Shown here: one piece after another, positions 25,993 to 35,320 of the stretch
Numbering within the stretch: position 1 is the first letter of the stretch
How the letters are laid out: each line of letters starts with the position of its first letter
NCBI RefSeq assembly: GCF_016907015.1
Contig: NZ_JAFBBE010000005.1
Coordinates: 116,717-180,716, forward strand
DNA length: 64,000 nucleotides
Direction: 5' to 3'
DNA from: Oceanisphaera litoralis
GTDB lineage: Bacteria > Pseudomonadota > Gammaproteobacteria > Enterobacterales > Aeromonadaceae
Notes under the pieces: model-generated
What the model was told of the DNA's origin: nothing
Seen by the model: the letters and a program-made list of their open reading frames with translations, nothing else
Database searches by the model: none
Position numbers and translations under genes: made by a program

Positions 25993-27933
25993 ATGAAACG
26001 ACTCAGACCCCATATCGGTTTCGGTCTGGCCGGGTGGCTGGCCTGCACGGCCCCGGCAATGGCCCAGAGTGAATTTTATATCGAACTCAGGGGGCCGGAA
26101 TCGGCGTCGCCGACCCCCGCCGCTGCACCAGTCCCGCCGTCGCCGACCCCCGCCGCTGCACCAGTCCCGCCGTCGGCTTCTCAGCCGGTGACCGGTCCGG
26201 GCCGTTACGGTCCGGTGCAGAGCACCGATACCCTCTGGAGCATTGCCGCCCGCCATACCCGGGCGCCGGTGACGGTTCAGCAGACCATGGTGGCGCTCTA
26301 CCACCTCAATCCCCGGGCGTTTGTGCGCGGTAATATCAATTATCTGCAGCGTGGTGTGCGCTTGCGGCTGCCGACCGAGTCGCAGGCTCGCCAGCGTGCG
26401 CCGCGTGATGCCGAGGCCGAATTTCGTCGCTTAAGTCGGCAGGGCAACCGTAGCGTGGCGCGGGCCGCCACGGCCGAGCAAGCTGCGGTCAAACCCGGGG
26501 CGGCGGCCGTCCCGGTAGCGACCCGGTCGGCCGGCGCCCCCGCCGCGGCCTCGCCCCCGGTGAAGGAGCCATTACCGGTGAAGGAGCCATCGCCGGTGGC
26601 GGCGCCGCCCCCGGCTCCGCAAGCGACCCCCGAGACCCCGCCAGCGGCACCGACGGACAGTGCGGCTCTCGGCCTGACCGAGCCCAAAGCGGCCGCGGCG
26701 CCGGTTCCGCAGGCGCCTCCCGCCGAGACCTCGCCAGCGGCACCGACGGACAGCGCGGCTATCGGCCTGACTGAGCCCAAAGCGGCCGCGGCGCCGTCTG
26801 TTGCGGCGGCGACGATGCCGGATCCCGCGCAGGCCGAAGAGATGGCATTGGCCCGGCTGCAGTTGCAACTGATGGATGAGCTGCGCGAACAGGTTGCCAT
26901 GTCCAACGAGCAGTTGGCGAACCTGGCGGATAACAATCAGCTGCTGCGGCAAGGTCTGAGCCGATTAACGGCCGAGGTGGAAGAATTGAAACAGGGCCGG
27001 GCCGCCGAGGCAGCACCCGAGCCTGCGCCCAGCCAGGCAGGCATGGGTAATGCGTTATGGTCCAATGCACTGAATCTGGCGCTGATACTGACCTTGCCGG
27101 CGTTATTGCTGCTGGCGATCTTTACCCTGTGGTGGCATAAGCGAGTACGGCAGGATCTGGCCGATCAGGAGCAGGAGTTGTCCGAGAGCACCTCGGCGAT
27201 GATGGACGACGAGCGCAATGAATTTGACGACTTGTTCTCGGCCGCCCTGGAGCCCGCGCCGACGGTTGCCCCCGAGCCGGCACCCGAACCGGATGATGTC
27301 TTGCCAGCCCAGAAGGTCGACGAAGATGCCTTCGCGCGTTTCCTCGAAGAACAACAGCGGATGGAAGAGGAAGAAGCCGAGGCGCTGTCTGAGACGCTGT
27401 TTGATGACGAAGCCACGTTGGCAGACCGTCGCCATCAGGTCACCGATCAGGTCGCCGATCAGGCCGCAGTGGAGCTGCTGTTCGAGGATGAAATGGCGAC
27501 AGACGACCATCCGTCGGAAACTCGGGTATCAAACGACGATATCGATGAGCTGCTGTTCAATACCGCGCCGCCGATGCCGAACGAGGAACCGGAACCCGAG
27601 GCGACATCACAGCAACAGGCTGCCGACACCGATTATGTCTCGGTGGACCAGCTGATGGCCGAAGCGAACCTGAGTGACGGAGCGGAGCGTGAATTCGATC
27701 GACCACTGGATCTGGCGCTGGACGACTATGCCGGTGTGCTCGGGCAGGGACAGAATGTGGACATCGATCTCGATGAGGGGGGCATGGGCGCCAAGCTGGA
27801 TCTGGCCCGCGCCTATATCGAAATCGACGATATCGACAGCGCACGCGAACTGCTGAACGAGGCGCTGGAACGAGGCAATGAAGAGCAGCAGCGCGACGCA
27901 CAGAAGCTGTTGCAGCGGTTGGCCAGGCGCTGA
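25993..27933 (+). CDS. fimV: FimV-like polar landmark / peptidoglycan-binding protein
   Basis: A 646-residue inner-membrane protein of the FimV/HubP family, which organises the cell pole and type IV pili or flagella. In order: a signal peptide (LAGWLACTAPAMAQ), a short mature start SEFYIELRGPES and a LysM-like domain (about 71-130, DTLWSIAARHTR, LNPRAFVRGNINYL). Then come a proline/alanine-rich stretch (about 150-275), a coiled coil (about 285-335) and one transmembrane helix (about 359-381). A very acidic cytoplasmic region ends in the FimV C-terminal helix bundle (AYIEIDDIDSARELLNEALERGN). The proline-rich part holds DNA duplications (SPTPAAAPVPP twice; AAPTDSAA.GLTEPKAAAAP twice). The start at 25993 begins the signal peptide. 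Confidence 0.88.
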   Translation: MKRLRPHIGFGLAGWLACTAPAMAQSEFYIELRGPESASPTPAAAPVPPSPTPAAAPVPPSASQPVTGPGRYGPVQSTDTLWSIAARHTRAPVTVQQTMVALYHLNPRAFVRGNINYLQRGVRLRLPTESQARQRAPRDAEAEFRRLSRQGNRSVARAATAEQAAVKPGAAAVPVATRSAGAPAAASPPVKEPLPVKEPSPVAAPPPAPQATPETPPAAPTDSAALGLTEPKAAAAPVPQAPPAETSPAAPTDSAAIGLTEPKAAAAPSVAAATMPDPAQAEEMALARLQLQLMDELREQVAMSNEQLANLADNNQLLRQGLSRLTAEVEELKQGRAAEAAPEPAPSQAGMGNALWSNALNLALILTLPALLLLAIFTLWWHKRVRQDLADQEQELSESTSAMMDDERNEFDDLFSAALEPAPTVAPEPAPEPDDVLPAQKVDEDAFARFLEEQQRMEEEEAEALSETLFDDEATLADRRHQVTDQVADQAAVELLFEDEMATDDHPSETRVSNDDIDELLFNTAPPMPNEEPEPEATSQQQAADTDYVSVDQLMAEANLSDGAEREFDRPLDLALDDYAGVLGQGQNVDIDLDEGGMGAKLDLARAYIEIDDIDSARELLNEALERGNEEQQRDAQKLLQRLARR

Positions 27934-27942
27934 TTTCCTTTC

Positions 27943-27975
27943 ACCGGCCTGGTTCCGAGGCCGGTTCTTCAATTT
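27943..27975 (+). terminator. hairpin after fimV
   Basis: ACCGGCCT (27943-27950), a 7-nt loop and AGGCCGGT (27958-27965), followed by TCTTCAATTT. The weak T-run suggests partial termination. Confidence 0.6.
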
Positions 27976-27989
27976 GACTCGGTAACGGG

Positions 27990-27995
27990 TATAAT
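27990..27995 (+). promoter_or_regulatory. candidate -10 box for truA
   Basis: A perfect TATAAT lies 31 bp before the truA ATG, but the -35 at 17 bp (CTTCAA) is poor, so an activator may be needed. Confidence 0.4.
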
Positions 27996-28025
27996 TGCCG
28001 TCCTTTTTTACCCTTGGAACTGATT

Positions 28026-28820
28026 ATGCGCATTGCCCTTGGCATCGAGTATGACGGCAGCCGTTATTATGGCTGGCAGCGGCAACGAGAAGTCCCCAGC
28101 GTTCAGGCTGAGGTCGAGAAAGCCTTGTCCAAAATTGCCGATCATCCGATTAGCATACAGTGTGCCGGCCGTACCGACGCCGGTGTGCATGGTACGGGTC
28201 AGGTAGTGCACTTCGATACCCATGCCGACAGGCAGGCCGGCGCCTGGACCCTGGGCATGAACGCCAATCTGCCGTCCGACATTGCGGTGCGGTGGGTCAA
28301 GACGATGGGTGACGACTTTCACGCACGCTTCAGTGCCACCGCCCGTCGCTATCGCTACATTATTTTCAACCACAACATGCGGCCTGCCATTCATGGCAGC
28401 GGCGTCAGCCATTACGTGGGCGATATCGATGTGCAGAAAATGCATGAGGCGGGCCAGTATCTGCTGGGCGAGCACGACTTTACCTCCTTTCGTGCCATGC
28501 AGTGTCAGTCGCACAGCCCCAATCGCAACATCATTCACCTGAAGGTGCAGCGCTATGGCCACTATGTGGTGCTCGACATCAAGGCCAACGCCTTTGTGCA
28601 TCATATGGTGCGCAACATCACCGGCACCCTGCTGAAGGTCGGGATGGGAGAAGAAAGCGTGGCCTGGGTGCAGCAAGTACTGGAAGGACGCGACCGTAAC
28701 CTGGCCGGCCCCACCGCCAAGGCGGGGGGACTGTATCTGGTGGCGGTAGATTACCCGGAACACCATGGTTTGCCGGACGCACCGCCAGGACCACTATGGT
28801 TACCGGAACAGTTGCGCTGA
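28026..28820 (+). CDS. truA: tRNA pseudouridine(38-40) synthase
   Basis: Converts uridines 38-40 in the anticodon arm of many tRNAs to pseudouridine. The 264-residue enzyme has the catalytic aspartate D51 in [34 protein letters not shown] and [19 protein letters not shown] are also present, all typical of TruA. The start at 28026 ([11 protein letters not shown]) is preferred to the in-frame ATG at 28014. It sits in the conserved fimV-truA-accD-folC-dedD cluster, without the usual dedA between truA and accD. Confidence 0.96.
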   Translation: MRIALGIEYDGSRYYGWQRQREVPSVQAEVEKALSKIADHPISIQCAGRTDAGVHGTGQVVHFDTHADRQAGAWTLGMNANLPSDIAVRWVKTMGDDFHARFSATARRYRYIIFNHNMRPAIHGSGVSHYVGDIDVQKMHEAGQYLLGEHDFTSFRAMQCQSHSPNRNIIHLKVQRYGHYVVLDIKANAFVHHMVRNITGTLLKVGMGEESVAWVQQVLEGRDRNLAGPTAKAGGLYLVAVDYPEHHGLPDAPPGPLWLPEQLR

Positions 28821-29032
28821 CCGGGGTAGGGCCAGTGCCGTCAGGCTTAAGTTTTTTATCAACGCGCATGCAGATATATGGTTTAATGCCAGCCATAACG
28901 CCTCGGGCGCCCCGCAGGGGAGCCTGCTGCAACGGGGCCGGCAGAGGGCGAATTCATGGCGATCAGCACCGGGCACCGGTGATGGTTGACCGATGATCGG
29001 CCGCCCAGTCTGCGTGATAACAATGCAATTGT

Positions 29033-29080
29033 CTTGCAATAACCATGCAGTGACAACGCTGCAATAACGATGCAATAACG
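29033..29080. repeat. imperfect direct repeats in the accD leader
   Basis: Copies of TGCAATAAC(G/C) occur at 29034, 29060 and 29071, with a degenerate copy ATGCAGTGACAACG between them. They end 6 bp before the accD Shine-Dalgarno AAGGA. The rest of the 272-bp truA-accD gap shows no gene. Confidence 0.65.
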
Positions 29081-29092
29081 CTAAGGATTTCC

Positions 29093-29956
29093 ATGAGTTG
29101 GCTTGAGAAAATTCTTCCCAAGAATAAGAACATCGGTGTTCGTCGTCATAACATTCCGGAAGGGGTCTGGACCAAGTGCGCCAATTGCGAGCAGGTATTA
29201 TACCGGGCCGAGCTGGATCGCAATCTGGAAGTCTGTCCCAAGTGCGATCACCATATGCGCATTGGCGGTCGGCTGCGACTGGACAAGTTCCTCGATCAGG
29301 ATGGTCGTGTCGAGCTGGGTGCTGAGCTGGAGCCGCAGGATGTGCTCAAGTTCAGAGACTCCAAGAAATACAAAGACAGAATCAGTGCCGCCCAGAAAAG
29401 CAGTAACGAAAAAGACGCCATGGTCGTCATGACCGGCACCCTCAAGGGCCTGCCGGTAGCGGCCTGTGCCTTCGAGTTCTCCTTCATGGGCGGCTCCATG
29501 GCCTCGGTAGTGGGTGCGCGCTTTATCAAGGCGGTCGATGCCTGTATCGCAGAAAACCGGGCCCTGGTGTGTTTCTCCGCCTCCGGTGGCGCCCGCATGC
29601 AGGAAGCCCTGTTTTCCCTGATGCAGATGGCCAAAACCAGTGCCGCGCTCAACCGTTTGTCTCAGGCGGGTCTGCCGTATATTTCGGTGCTGACCGATCC
29701 GACCATGGGTGGCGTATCCGCCAGCCTGGCGATGCTGGGCGACGTGAACGTTGGCGAGCCCAAGGCACTGATCGGTTTTGCCGGTCCGCGCGTCATCGAA
29801 CAAACGGTACGGGAAAAACTGCCCGAAGGTTTCCAGCGCAGCGAATTTCTGCTGGAGCACGGCGCCATCGACATGATTGTCGACCGTCGTGAAATGCGCG
29901 ACAAACTGGCAGGGCTCATCGGCAAGCTGATGAATCAGGATCCGGCAGAGTTCTGA
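29093..29956 (+). CDS. accD: acetyl-CoA carboxylase carboxyltransferase subunit beta
   Basis: With AccA transfers carboxyl from biotin to acetyl-CoA, the committed step of fatty acid synthesis. The 287-residue protein has the N-terminal zinc ribbon (C29, C32, C48, C51 in CANCEQ...CPKCDHH). It continues into the crotonase-like fold ([71 protein letters not shown]). AAGGA lies 7 nt before the ATG. Its stop overlaps the folC start (TGATG), indicating coupling. Confidence 0.97.
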   Translation: MSWLEKILPKNKNIGVRRHNIPEGVWTKCANCEQVLYRAELDRNLEVCPKCDHHMRIGGRLRLDKFLDQDGRVELGAELEPQDVLKFRDSKKYKDRISAAQKSSNEKDAMVVMTGTLKGLPVAACAFEFSFMGGSMASVVGARFIKAVDACIAENRALVCFSASGGARMQEALFSLMQMAKTSAALNRLSQAGLPYISVLTDPTMGGVSASLAMLGDVNVGEPKALIGFAGPRVIEQTVREKLPEGFQRSEFLLEHGAIDMIVDRREMRDKLAGLIGKLMNQDPAEF

Positions 29957-31203
29957 TGAGCAGCCTTGTCGACTCACACCACCGGTCGCTTGCCGACTGG
30001 CTGATCGTGCTGGAAGGCCTCAACATGGCGCATATCGAGCTGGGGCTGGAGCGCATGGCGCTGGTGGCCGGTCGTCTGGACCTGCTCAGCCTGCCAAGCC
30101 ATGTGATCACCGTCGGCGGTACCAACGGCAAGGGCACCACCTGTGCCCTGCTGGAGGCCATGCTGCGGGCCGGTGGTCACAGCGTGGGCGTCTATTCGTC
30201 TCCTCACCTGAACGATTACCGCGAACGGGTGCGGATCGACGGCGCCAGCCCGGATGCGGCGGCATTTTGTGCCGCCTTTGCCGCGGTGGAAACGGCGCGG
30301 GCAGAGGTGGCGCTGACCTATTTCGAGTTCACTACCCTGGCGGCGCTGTGGCTGTTTCGCGATGCCGCGCCCGAGGTGGTGTTGCTGGAAGTGGGACTGG
30401 GGGGGCGGCTGGATGCCACCAATGTGGTGGCATCGGATCAGACTGTGGTCACCACGGTGGCGCTCGATCATACCGACTGGCTGGGCTGTGACCGGGAAAC
30501 CATCGGCTTCGAAAAAGCCGGTATTTTTCGCGCCGGCAAGCCGGCGGTGTGCGGCGACCCTCATCCTCCGGCCAGTCTGCTGGCTCATGCCGCGCAGTTG
30601 GGAACCCCGCTGAGCTGTACCGGGCGGGACTATCAATGGCAGGTGCTGGATGAGCAGTGGTGTTTTCAGGGCCTGGGTTCGAGTCTGGACTCGCTGCCGT
30701 TGCCGAGTCTGCCGCTGATGAACGCGGCCACGGCACTGGCGACCCTGGCGCTGTCGCCCTTTTCCCTCGATATCGAGGCGATAAAGACGGGGCTGCAACA
30801 GGCCAGCCTGACTGGCCGCTTGCAGCAACTGACCCCCAGGCTGTGGGTAGACGTGGCCCATAATCCGGAGTCGGCCGGCTACCTGGCCAGCCGGCTAGCG
30901 GGCCTCAAGGGCGAGGGTCGCTGCCGGGCCGTGGTGGCTATGCTTAAAGACAAGGACATTGCCGCCACCCTGGCCCCCTTGCGGGGCCTGGTCGACGACT
31001 GGTATCTGGCCAGCCTCGGCGGCCCTCGCGGTGCCAGTGCGGCCGAGCTGGCCGAACGGCAAGCGGGCACCTGTTTCGACTCGGTCACGGCGGCATTGGC
31101 GGCGGCAGAAGCACAGGCGGGTGAGCAGGATATCCTCATCGCCTTCGGCTCCTTCTTTACCGTTGCCGAGGTGCTGGCGAGCAGAACATCATCAACGGCA
31201 TAA
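29956..31203 (+). CDS. folC: bifunctional folylpolyglutamate / dihydrofolate synthase
   Basis: Adds glutamate to dihydropteroate and to folates. The 415-residue Mur-ligase-fold protein has the P-loop VGGTNGKGTTCALLEAML (about 50-67), the YSSPHLNDYRERVRI loop, VLLEVGLGGRLDATNVV, VALDHTDWLG and the C-terminal domain motif VDVAHNPESAGYLA. It starts with an ATG overlapping the accD stop. dedD follows 25 bp later. The order accD-folC-dedD is conserved across enterobacteria and relatives. Confidence 0.96.
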   Translation: MSSLVDSHHRSLADWLIVLEGLNMAHIELGLERMALVAGRLDLLSLPSHVITVGGTNGKGTTCALLEAMLRAGGHSVGVYSSPHLNDYRERVRIDGASPDAAAFCAAFAAVETARAEVALTYFEFTTLAALWLFRDAAPEVVLLEVGLGGRLDATNVVASDQTVVTTVALDHTDWLGCDRETIGFEKAGIFRAGKPAVCGDPHPPASLLAHAAQLGTPLSCTGRDYQWQVLDEQWCFQGLGSSLDSLPLPSLPLMNAATALATLALSPFSLDIEAIKTGLQQASLTGRLQQLTPRLWVDVAHNPESAGYLASRLAGLKGEGRCRAVVAMLKDKDIAATLAPLRGLVDDWYLASLGGPRGASAAELAERQAGTCFDSVTAALAAAEAQAGEQDILIAFGSFFTVAEVLASRTSSTA

Positions 31204-31228
31204 CCGGCAGCAAGTGAGGAAGGGCGCT

Positions 31229-31876
31229 TTGGCGACACAATTTCAGCATCGATTAGTGGGTACCGTCATTCTGGTGGCGCTGGGTGTTATTTTTCTGCCT
31301 GACCTGCTGGACGGCAAGCAACAGCTGGCCCCCGATGAGGCGGTCACCATCCCCTTGCGCCCGGAACTCGAACCGGCTCGGCCCGTGGTGACGGCGCCGC
31401 CGGCTGCTGAACAGCAACCGGTTGCCGAGCCCGAGGCCAGGCCCGAAGCCTGGACGCTGGAGCAGGCGAAAGAGGCGCCGCCGGTGGCTCCCCAAGCTGT
31501 CTCCAAGCCCGAGCCGAAGCCGGCTCCGGTAGCTGTGCCCACGCCGGCCCCGGTGGTGAAACCCGCCCCGATAATAAAACCGGCACCAATAGTGCGGCCA
31601 GCGCCCGTTATTAAACAGATAGCGCCGCAACAGCTGGCCCCGCAGCAGGGGGATCATGTCGTTCAGCTGGGGGCGTTTCGCAATGCGGATAACGTCAAGG
31701 CGCTGGTCAAAAAACTGCGTGCATCCGGCTACCGGGCTCAGACCACCCCGGCGGTACCCCGTCAGGGTGAGCTGAACCGGGTCTGGGTGGGTCCGGACAG
31801 CAAGGCCCGGCTGGAACAACAGCTGTCGGCGCTGGAGCGGCTGACCGGGCTCAAGGGCAGCGTGCGGCCCCAGTAG
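31229..31876 (+). CDS. dedD: SPOR-domain cell-division protein DedD
   Basis: An inner-membrane protein that binds denuded septal peptidoglycan. The 215-residue product has a short cytoplasmic start, one transmembrane helix (VGTVILVALGVIFLPDLL), a proline/valine-rich periplasmic linker (about 45-130) and a C-terminal SPOR domain (HVVQLGAFRNADNVKALVKKLRASGYRAQ). The start is TTG at 31229: it is in frame, has GAGG 9 nt upstream, and gives MATQFQHRLVGT, which matches the E. coli DedD start. No ATG is available. The linker is built from short KPAPI/RPAPV-like repeats. cvpA and purF, which usually follow, are absent. Confidence 0.9.
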   Translation: MATQFQHRLVGTVILVALGVIFLPDLLDGKQQLAPDEAVTIPLRPELEPARPVVTAPPAAEQQPVAEPEARPEAWTLEQAKEAPPVAPQAVSKPEPKPAPVAVPTPAPVVKPAPIIKPAPIVRPAPVIKQIAPQQLAPQQGDHVVQLGAFRNADNVKALVKKLRASGYRAQTTPAVPRQGELNRVWVGPDSKARLEQQLSALERLTGLKGSVRPQ

Positions 31877-31900
31877 TGCGATAACCGGTAGTTCGATACC

Positions 31901-31945
31901 AAAAAGCCCCGTTAACCGAGTCGGTTAACGGGGCTTTTTATTTTG
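31901..31945 (+). terminator. strong intrinsic terminator of the accD-folC-dedD operon
   Basis: AAAAAGCCCCGTTAACCGA (31901-31919) pairs with the complementary arm ending at 31937 through a 1-3 nt loop, followed by TTTTTATTTT. Confidence 0.92.
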
Positions 31946-31970
31946 CCGTCATCAGGGGCCACAGCAACCA

Positions 31971-32038
31971 GTAGGGTCCATTTCAATGGACCGTCAGACC
32001 TGGGTGTCACGCCCTTGGTCGAATAAATTCGACCCTAC
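31971..32038. repeat. double-hairpin intergenic repeat, copy 1
   Basis: The element has inverted outer ends, GTAGGGTC and GACCCTAC. It contains two hairpins, GGTCCATTTCAATGGACC and GGTCGAATAAATTCGACC, joined by about 25 bp. Copy 2 is at 58635-58701; the right half (CCCTTGGTCGA...TCGACCCTAC) is nearly identical in both. Confidence 0.8.
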
Positions 32039-32064
32039 GATCAAACCACACATATTCGGCGTTT

Positions 32065-32120
32065 GGCGTGTAGGCACGGCTTCAGCCAGGCCTACACGCC
32101 TCACGCCTCACGCCTCACGG
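32065..32120. repeat. hairpin plus TCACGCC heptad repeat after aguA
   Basis: GGCGTGTAGGC (32065-32075) pairs perfectly with GCCTACACGCC (32090-32100). The 3' arm runs straight into three TCACGC(C/G) units. This lies 14 bp beyond the aguA stop codon. Confidence 0.8.
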
Positions 32121-32133
32121 CTTATGTTGGCTA

Positions 32134-33204
32134 TTACACCGCCGGGATCTGCTGGGTGATGCAATGGATATTGCCACCGCCGAGCAGGATTTCCCGGGTC
32201 GGTACGCCTACCACTTCCAGCTCGGGGAATATGTTTTCCAGTATCTGGCGCGCCTCGTCGTCGGTACGTTCGTCCAGCAGCGGAAACACCAGCCGGCTAT
32301 TGGTGATCAGGAAGTTGACGTAAGAGGCCGCCATCCGCTCACCGGCGATGCGGGGCACGCCAGGGCCGGGGGCCACACCGGCGGCTTCCTGTTTGGTGAT
32401 GAACAGGGGGCCGGGCTGGGGCAGCTTCCATATCTTCAGCGGGCGGCCTTTGGCATCCCGGGCCTGGCTCAGTACCTTGTAGGCCGCCTGCGAGCGGGCA
32501 TACTGAGGATCACTCTTGTCATCGGTCCAGTGCAGTATCACCTCACCGGGACGGGCGAAACAGGCCATGTTGTCGATGTGGCCATTGGTTTCGTCCAGAT
32601 AGACCCCCTGCGGCAGCCAGATAAAATGGCTGACGCCCAGGTAATCTCTCAGCTGCTGCTCTATGTCTTCCCGGGTGTAGTCCGGGTTGCGATTGGGGTT
32701 GAGCAGACACTCGGCCGTGGTCAGCAGGGTGCCTTCGCCATCCACATGAATGGAGCCGCCTTCCAGCACCAGCGGTGCCTTGTGCACCGGCAGTTGCTGA
32801 TGGGCCAGCATGGCGCCGGCCATGGCCTGATCCTTTTCCCAGGGGTAATAGAGGCCTTCTTCGTGGCCACCCCAGGCATTGAACATCCAGTCGATGCCGG
32901 CGGCCTCGCCCTTGCCGTTGATGACCAGGGTGGGGCCGGTATCCCGGGCCCAGGCGTCATCGCTGTCGATGACCACCAGCTTGACCTGTGGCGGCATCAG
33001 CTGCTTTGCCTTGTCCATTTCTTCTGCCGGCACCGCCATATATACCGGCGTGGCGGCGGAGATGGCCTCGGCCAGTCGGGCAAAGGTGGCCTGCGCCGGT
33101 TTGCCCTGCTCGCGCCAGTTGTCGGGCCTGTGGGGCCAGATCATCCATACCGCCTGCTGGGGAGCCCATTCGGCCGGCATGTGAAAGCCTTTCAGTGCGT
33201 TCAT
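32134..33204 (-). CDS. aguA: agmatine deiminase
   Basis: Hydrolyses agmatine to N-carbamoylputrescine and ammonia, the first step of arginine-derived putrescine formation. The 356-residue pentein-fold enzyme has [22 protein letters not shown] at the N-terminus, [50 protein letters not shown], and the catalytic C348 in [13 protein letters not shown]. The ATG at 33204 has GGGAGG upstream and overlaps the stop of aguB as TGATG. Together the two make a complete agmatine-to-putrescine route. Confidence 0.96.
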   Translation of the reverse strand: MNALKGFHMPAEWAPQQAVWMIWPHRPDNWREQGKPAQATFARLAEAISAATPVYMAVPAEEMDKAKQLMPPQVKLVVIDSDDAWARDTGPTLVINGKGEAAGIDWMFNAWGGHEEGLYYPWEKDQAMAGAMLAHQQLPVHKAPLVLEGGSIHVDGEGTLLTTAECLLNPNRNPDYTREDIEQQLRDYLGVSHFIWLPQGVYLDETNGHIDNMACFARPGEVILHWTDDKSDPQYARSQAAYKVLSQARDAKGRPLKIWKLPQPGPLFITKQEAAGVAPGPGVPRIAGERMAASYVNFLITNSRLVFPLLDERTDDEARQILENIFPELEVVGVPTREILLGGGNIHCITQQIPAV

Positions 33205-34094
33205 CAACGGCCTCCCTGCTGCTTGCCGTCTGAGGTCAGCAGGGTCTGATACATGGCCGGACGGCGATCCCGGAACAGACCCCAGCTGATGCGGGTATTG
33301 GCGATGGCTTCCAGATCGAAGCTGTGCACCAGTACGCCTTCGGTGGTCTTGTCGGCCTGCGCCACCAGCTCACCGAACTCATCGGCGATAAAGGAAGAGC
33401 CGTAAAAGGTGGTTTCCAGCCCGTCTATGTATTTGCTCTGCTCGGTACCGATACGGTTGGAGGCGATGACCGGCACCAGGTTGGCGGCGGCATGGCCCTG
33501 CTGGGTACGGGTCCAGTGCGGCTGGCTGTTGATGGTGGGATCCTGCGGCTCGGTGCCGATGGCGGTGGGGAAGAAGATCAGCTCGGCGCCCATTAGTGCC
33601 AGGCTGCGGGCGGTTTCCGGGAACCACTGATCCCAGCAGATGCCCACGCCGATTTTGGCATAGCGGGTCTGCCATACCTTGAAGCCGGTGTCGCCGGGGG
33701 TGAAAAACTGTTTTTCCTGATAGCCGGGGCCGTTGGGAATGTGGGTTTTGCGGTACAGATCCAGCATGCTGCCGTCGGCGTCGATCACCACCAGGGAGTT
33801 GTAATAGGCGTTACCCGCTTTCTCGAAGAAGCTCAGCGGCAGCACGACGGCCAGCTCCTTGGCCAGCGCCTGAAAATGGCGGATCAGCGGGCTGTTGTCG
33901 ACGTTATGGGCCAGGGGAAAGTGCTCCGGGCTCTGATCGATGCAGAAGTAGGGGGTTTCGAACAGTTCCTGAATAAGGATGATCTGGGCGCCCTGAGTGG
34001 CGGCGTCACGCACCAGCTTTTCGGCACGATTGATGTTTTCTTCTTTGTTCCAGCTGCAGGCCATCTGGGTGGCGGCTACGGTAACCATTGCCAT
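33204..34094 (-). CDS. aguB: N-carbamoylputrescine amidase
   Basis: Converts N-carbamoylputrescine to putrescine, CO2 and ammonia. The 296-residue nitrilase-superfamily enzyme has its Glu-Lys-Cys triad at E43 ([11 protein letters not shown]), K116 ([15 protein letters not shown]) and C153 ([12 protein letters not shown]). The [23 protein letters not shown] segment is typical of AguB. GAGGAG precedes the ATG at 34094; the open frame runs up to 34301 but has no ribosome site there. It is first gene of the aguBA operon and divergent from a LysR regulator. Confidence 0.95.
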   Translation of the reverse strand: MAMVTVAATQMACSWNKEENINRAEKLVRDAATQGAQIILIQELFETPYFCIDQSPEHFPLAHNVDNSPLIRHFQALAKELAVVLPLSFFEKAGNAYYNSLVVIDADGSMLDLYRKTHIPNGPGYQEKQFFTPGDTGFKVWQTRYAKIGVGICWDQWFPETARSLALMGAELIFFPTAIGTEPQDPTINSQPHWTRTQQGHAAANLVPVIASNRIGTEQSKYIDGLETTFYGSSFIADEFGELVAQADKTTEGVLVHSFDLEAIANTRISWGLFRDRRPAMYQTLLTSDGKQQGGR

Positions 34095-34170
34095 AATGTA
34101 CTCCTCGGTAACAGGGGGATGTGAAGCCGATAGAAAGGGCGTACCGCGACAGGTCAGCCAAAGGGTCAGC

Positions 34171-34289
34171 GCCGCCGACTCGCCGTAAACCCTCCATGGG
34201 GGCTCGAGTGACGCCATCTGACCGCCATGGATGGCGGAAATGTCGAAAATGCAGGAGCATTTTTCGACCATGGCGTCAACGGTCGGCGG
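34171..34289. repeat. long nested inverted repeat in the aguB-lysR gap
   Basis: Three nested pairs make an imperfect cruciform of about 120 bp. The outer pair is GCCGCCGAC (34171-34179) with GTCGGCGG (34282-34289). The middle pair is GACGCCAT (34210-34217) with ATGGCGTC (34270-34277). The inner pair is GTCGAAAATGC (34242-34252) with GCATTTTTCGAC (34257-34268). A further hairpin, CGCCATGGATGGCG, lies inside. The 34290-34398 remainder is AT-rich and must carry the lysR and aguB promoters. Confidence 0.75.
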
Positions 34290-34398
34290 AGCAGCTGCCA
34301 TCTATCAAGCATCCAAATCGTCAGACCGCAGTGTGCCCCTTGCGTTATCATCCATCAAATGAATAGTATTAATTTAATTATTTATCTGGTGAATAAAG

Positions 34399-35301
34399 AT
34401 GAAGCTGCATCAGCTCGACCTTAATCTGCTGCTGGCCTTCGACGCCCTCATGACCCAGCGCAACGTCACCCGGGCAGCCCAGCAGTGTTTTATCAGCCAG
34501 CCGGCCATGAGTCATGCGCTCAACCGGCTGCGTCAGTTTTTCGAAGATCCGCTGCTGGTGCGCAGCGCCACCGGCATGCAGCCCACCGGCCGGGCCCTGG
34601 CCCTGCATCAGGCCGTGCGCCAGGCCCTGGATCTGCTGGAGCAGGAGTTGGGGCGGGAAGACAGCTTCGTGCCGGCCACGTCGAACCGCCGCTTTGTGCT
34701 CAGCACCACCGATTACGTGGAGTGCGTGCTGATCCCGCCCCTGATCCGCCGCTTGCAGACCGCAGCCCCGGGGGTGCGCATCGAAATCGAGATACTGCGC
34801 GACCGGCTGCCCGAGCAGGCGCTGGCCAACGGCGAGGTGGATCTGGTGCTGGGCTTCGATGAATACATGCAGGTGCCGGGCTCGCTCTGTACCGAAACCT
34901 GGCTGACCGAGCCACTGGCGGGCGTGGTGGCGCGGGAACATCCGCTTGTTGCCGAACAGATAACGCTGGCCCAGCTGACCGACTTGCCCCATGTGTTTCA
35001 TTCGCCGCTGGGTACCCGGGATTCCATCGTCGATACCTGGCTGGCGAGCCAGGGCCTGAAGCGCAGCATTTCGGTCAACAGCCAGAGCTATATGTCGGCG
35101 GCGGCCATCGTCAGCCAGAGTGATCATCTGCTGGTGCTGCCCCACAAGGTGGCGGAAATGCTGGCCGAGGCGCTGCCGCTGAAATGGGTGACCCTGCCGG
35201 CGGATTTGCCTGCCTATCATCTCAACTGCGTCTGGCACCCGTTGCACGACCGGCAGCCGGCATTGCAGTGGTTACGGGGGCTGTTGCGTTCCCTGATATG
35301 A
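34399..35301 (+). CDS. LysR-family regulator divergent from aguBA
   Basis: A 300-residue transcription factor. The N-terminal winged helix-turn-helix (about 1-60) is LDLNLLLAFDALMTQRNVTRAAQQCFISQPAMSHALNRLRQFFEDPLLVR. The remaining 210 residues are a periplasmic-binding-protein-like effector domain. The PAMSHALNRLR/DPLLVR type resembles the NodD/NahR/LeuO branch. Divergence from aguBA suggests that it controls agmatine use, perhaps with agmatine or carbamoylputrescine as ligand; that is inference from position. The start ATG lies after an AT-rich control region. It ends before a palindromic repeat. Confidence 0.9.
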   Translation: MKLHQLDLNLLLAFDALMTQRNVTRAAQQCFISQPAMSHALNRLRQFFEDPLLVRSATGMQPTGRALALHQAVRQALDLLEQELGREDSFVPATSNRRFVLSTTDYVECVLIPPLIRRLQTAAPGVRIEIEILRDRLPEQALANGEVDLVLGFDEYMQVPGSLCTETWLTEPLAGVVAREHPLVAEQITLAQLTDLPHVFHSPLGTRDSIVDTWLASQGLKRSISVNSQSYMSAAAIVSQSDHLLVLPHKVAEMLAEALPLKWVTLPADLPAYHLNCVWHPLHDRQPALQWLRGLLRSLI

Positions 35302-35320
35302 GTTGAAGTTGAGGAATGAG

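Noticed and set aside
34171..34289. Integron attC site
   Set aside because: It has nested complementarity, but no R'/R'' core sites, no cassette ORF and no integrase nearby.
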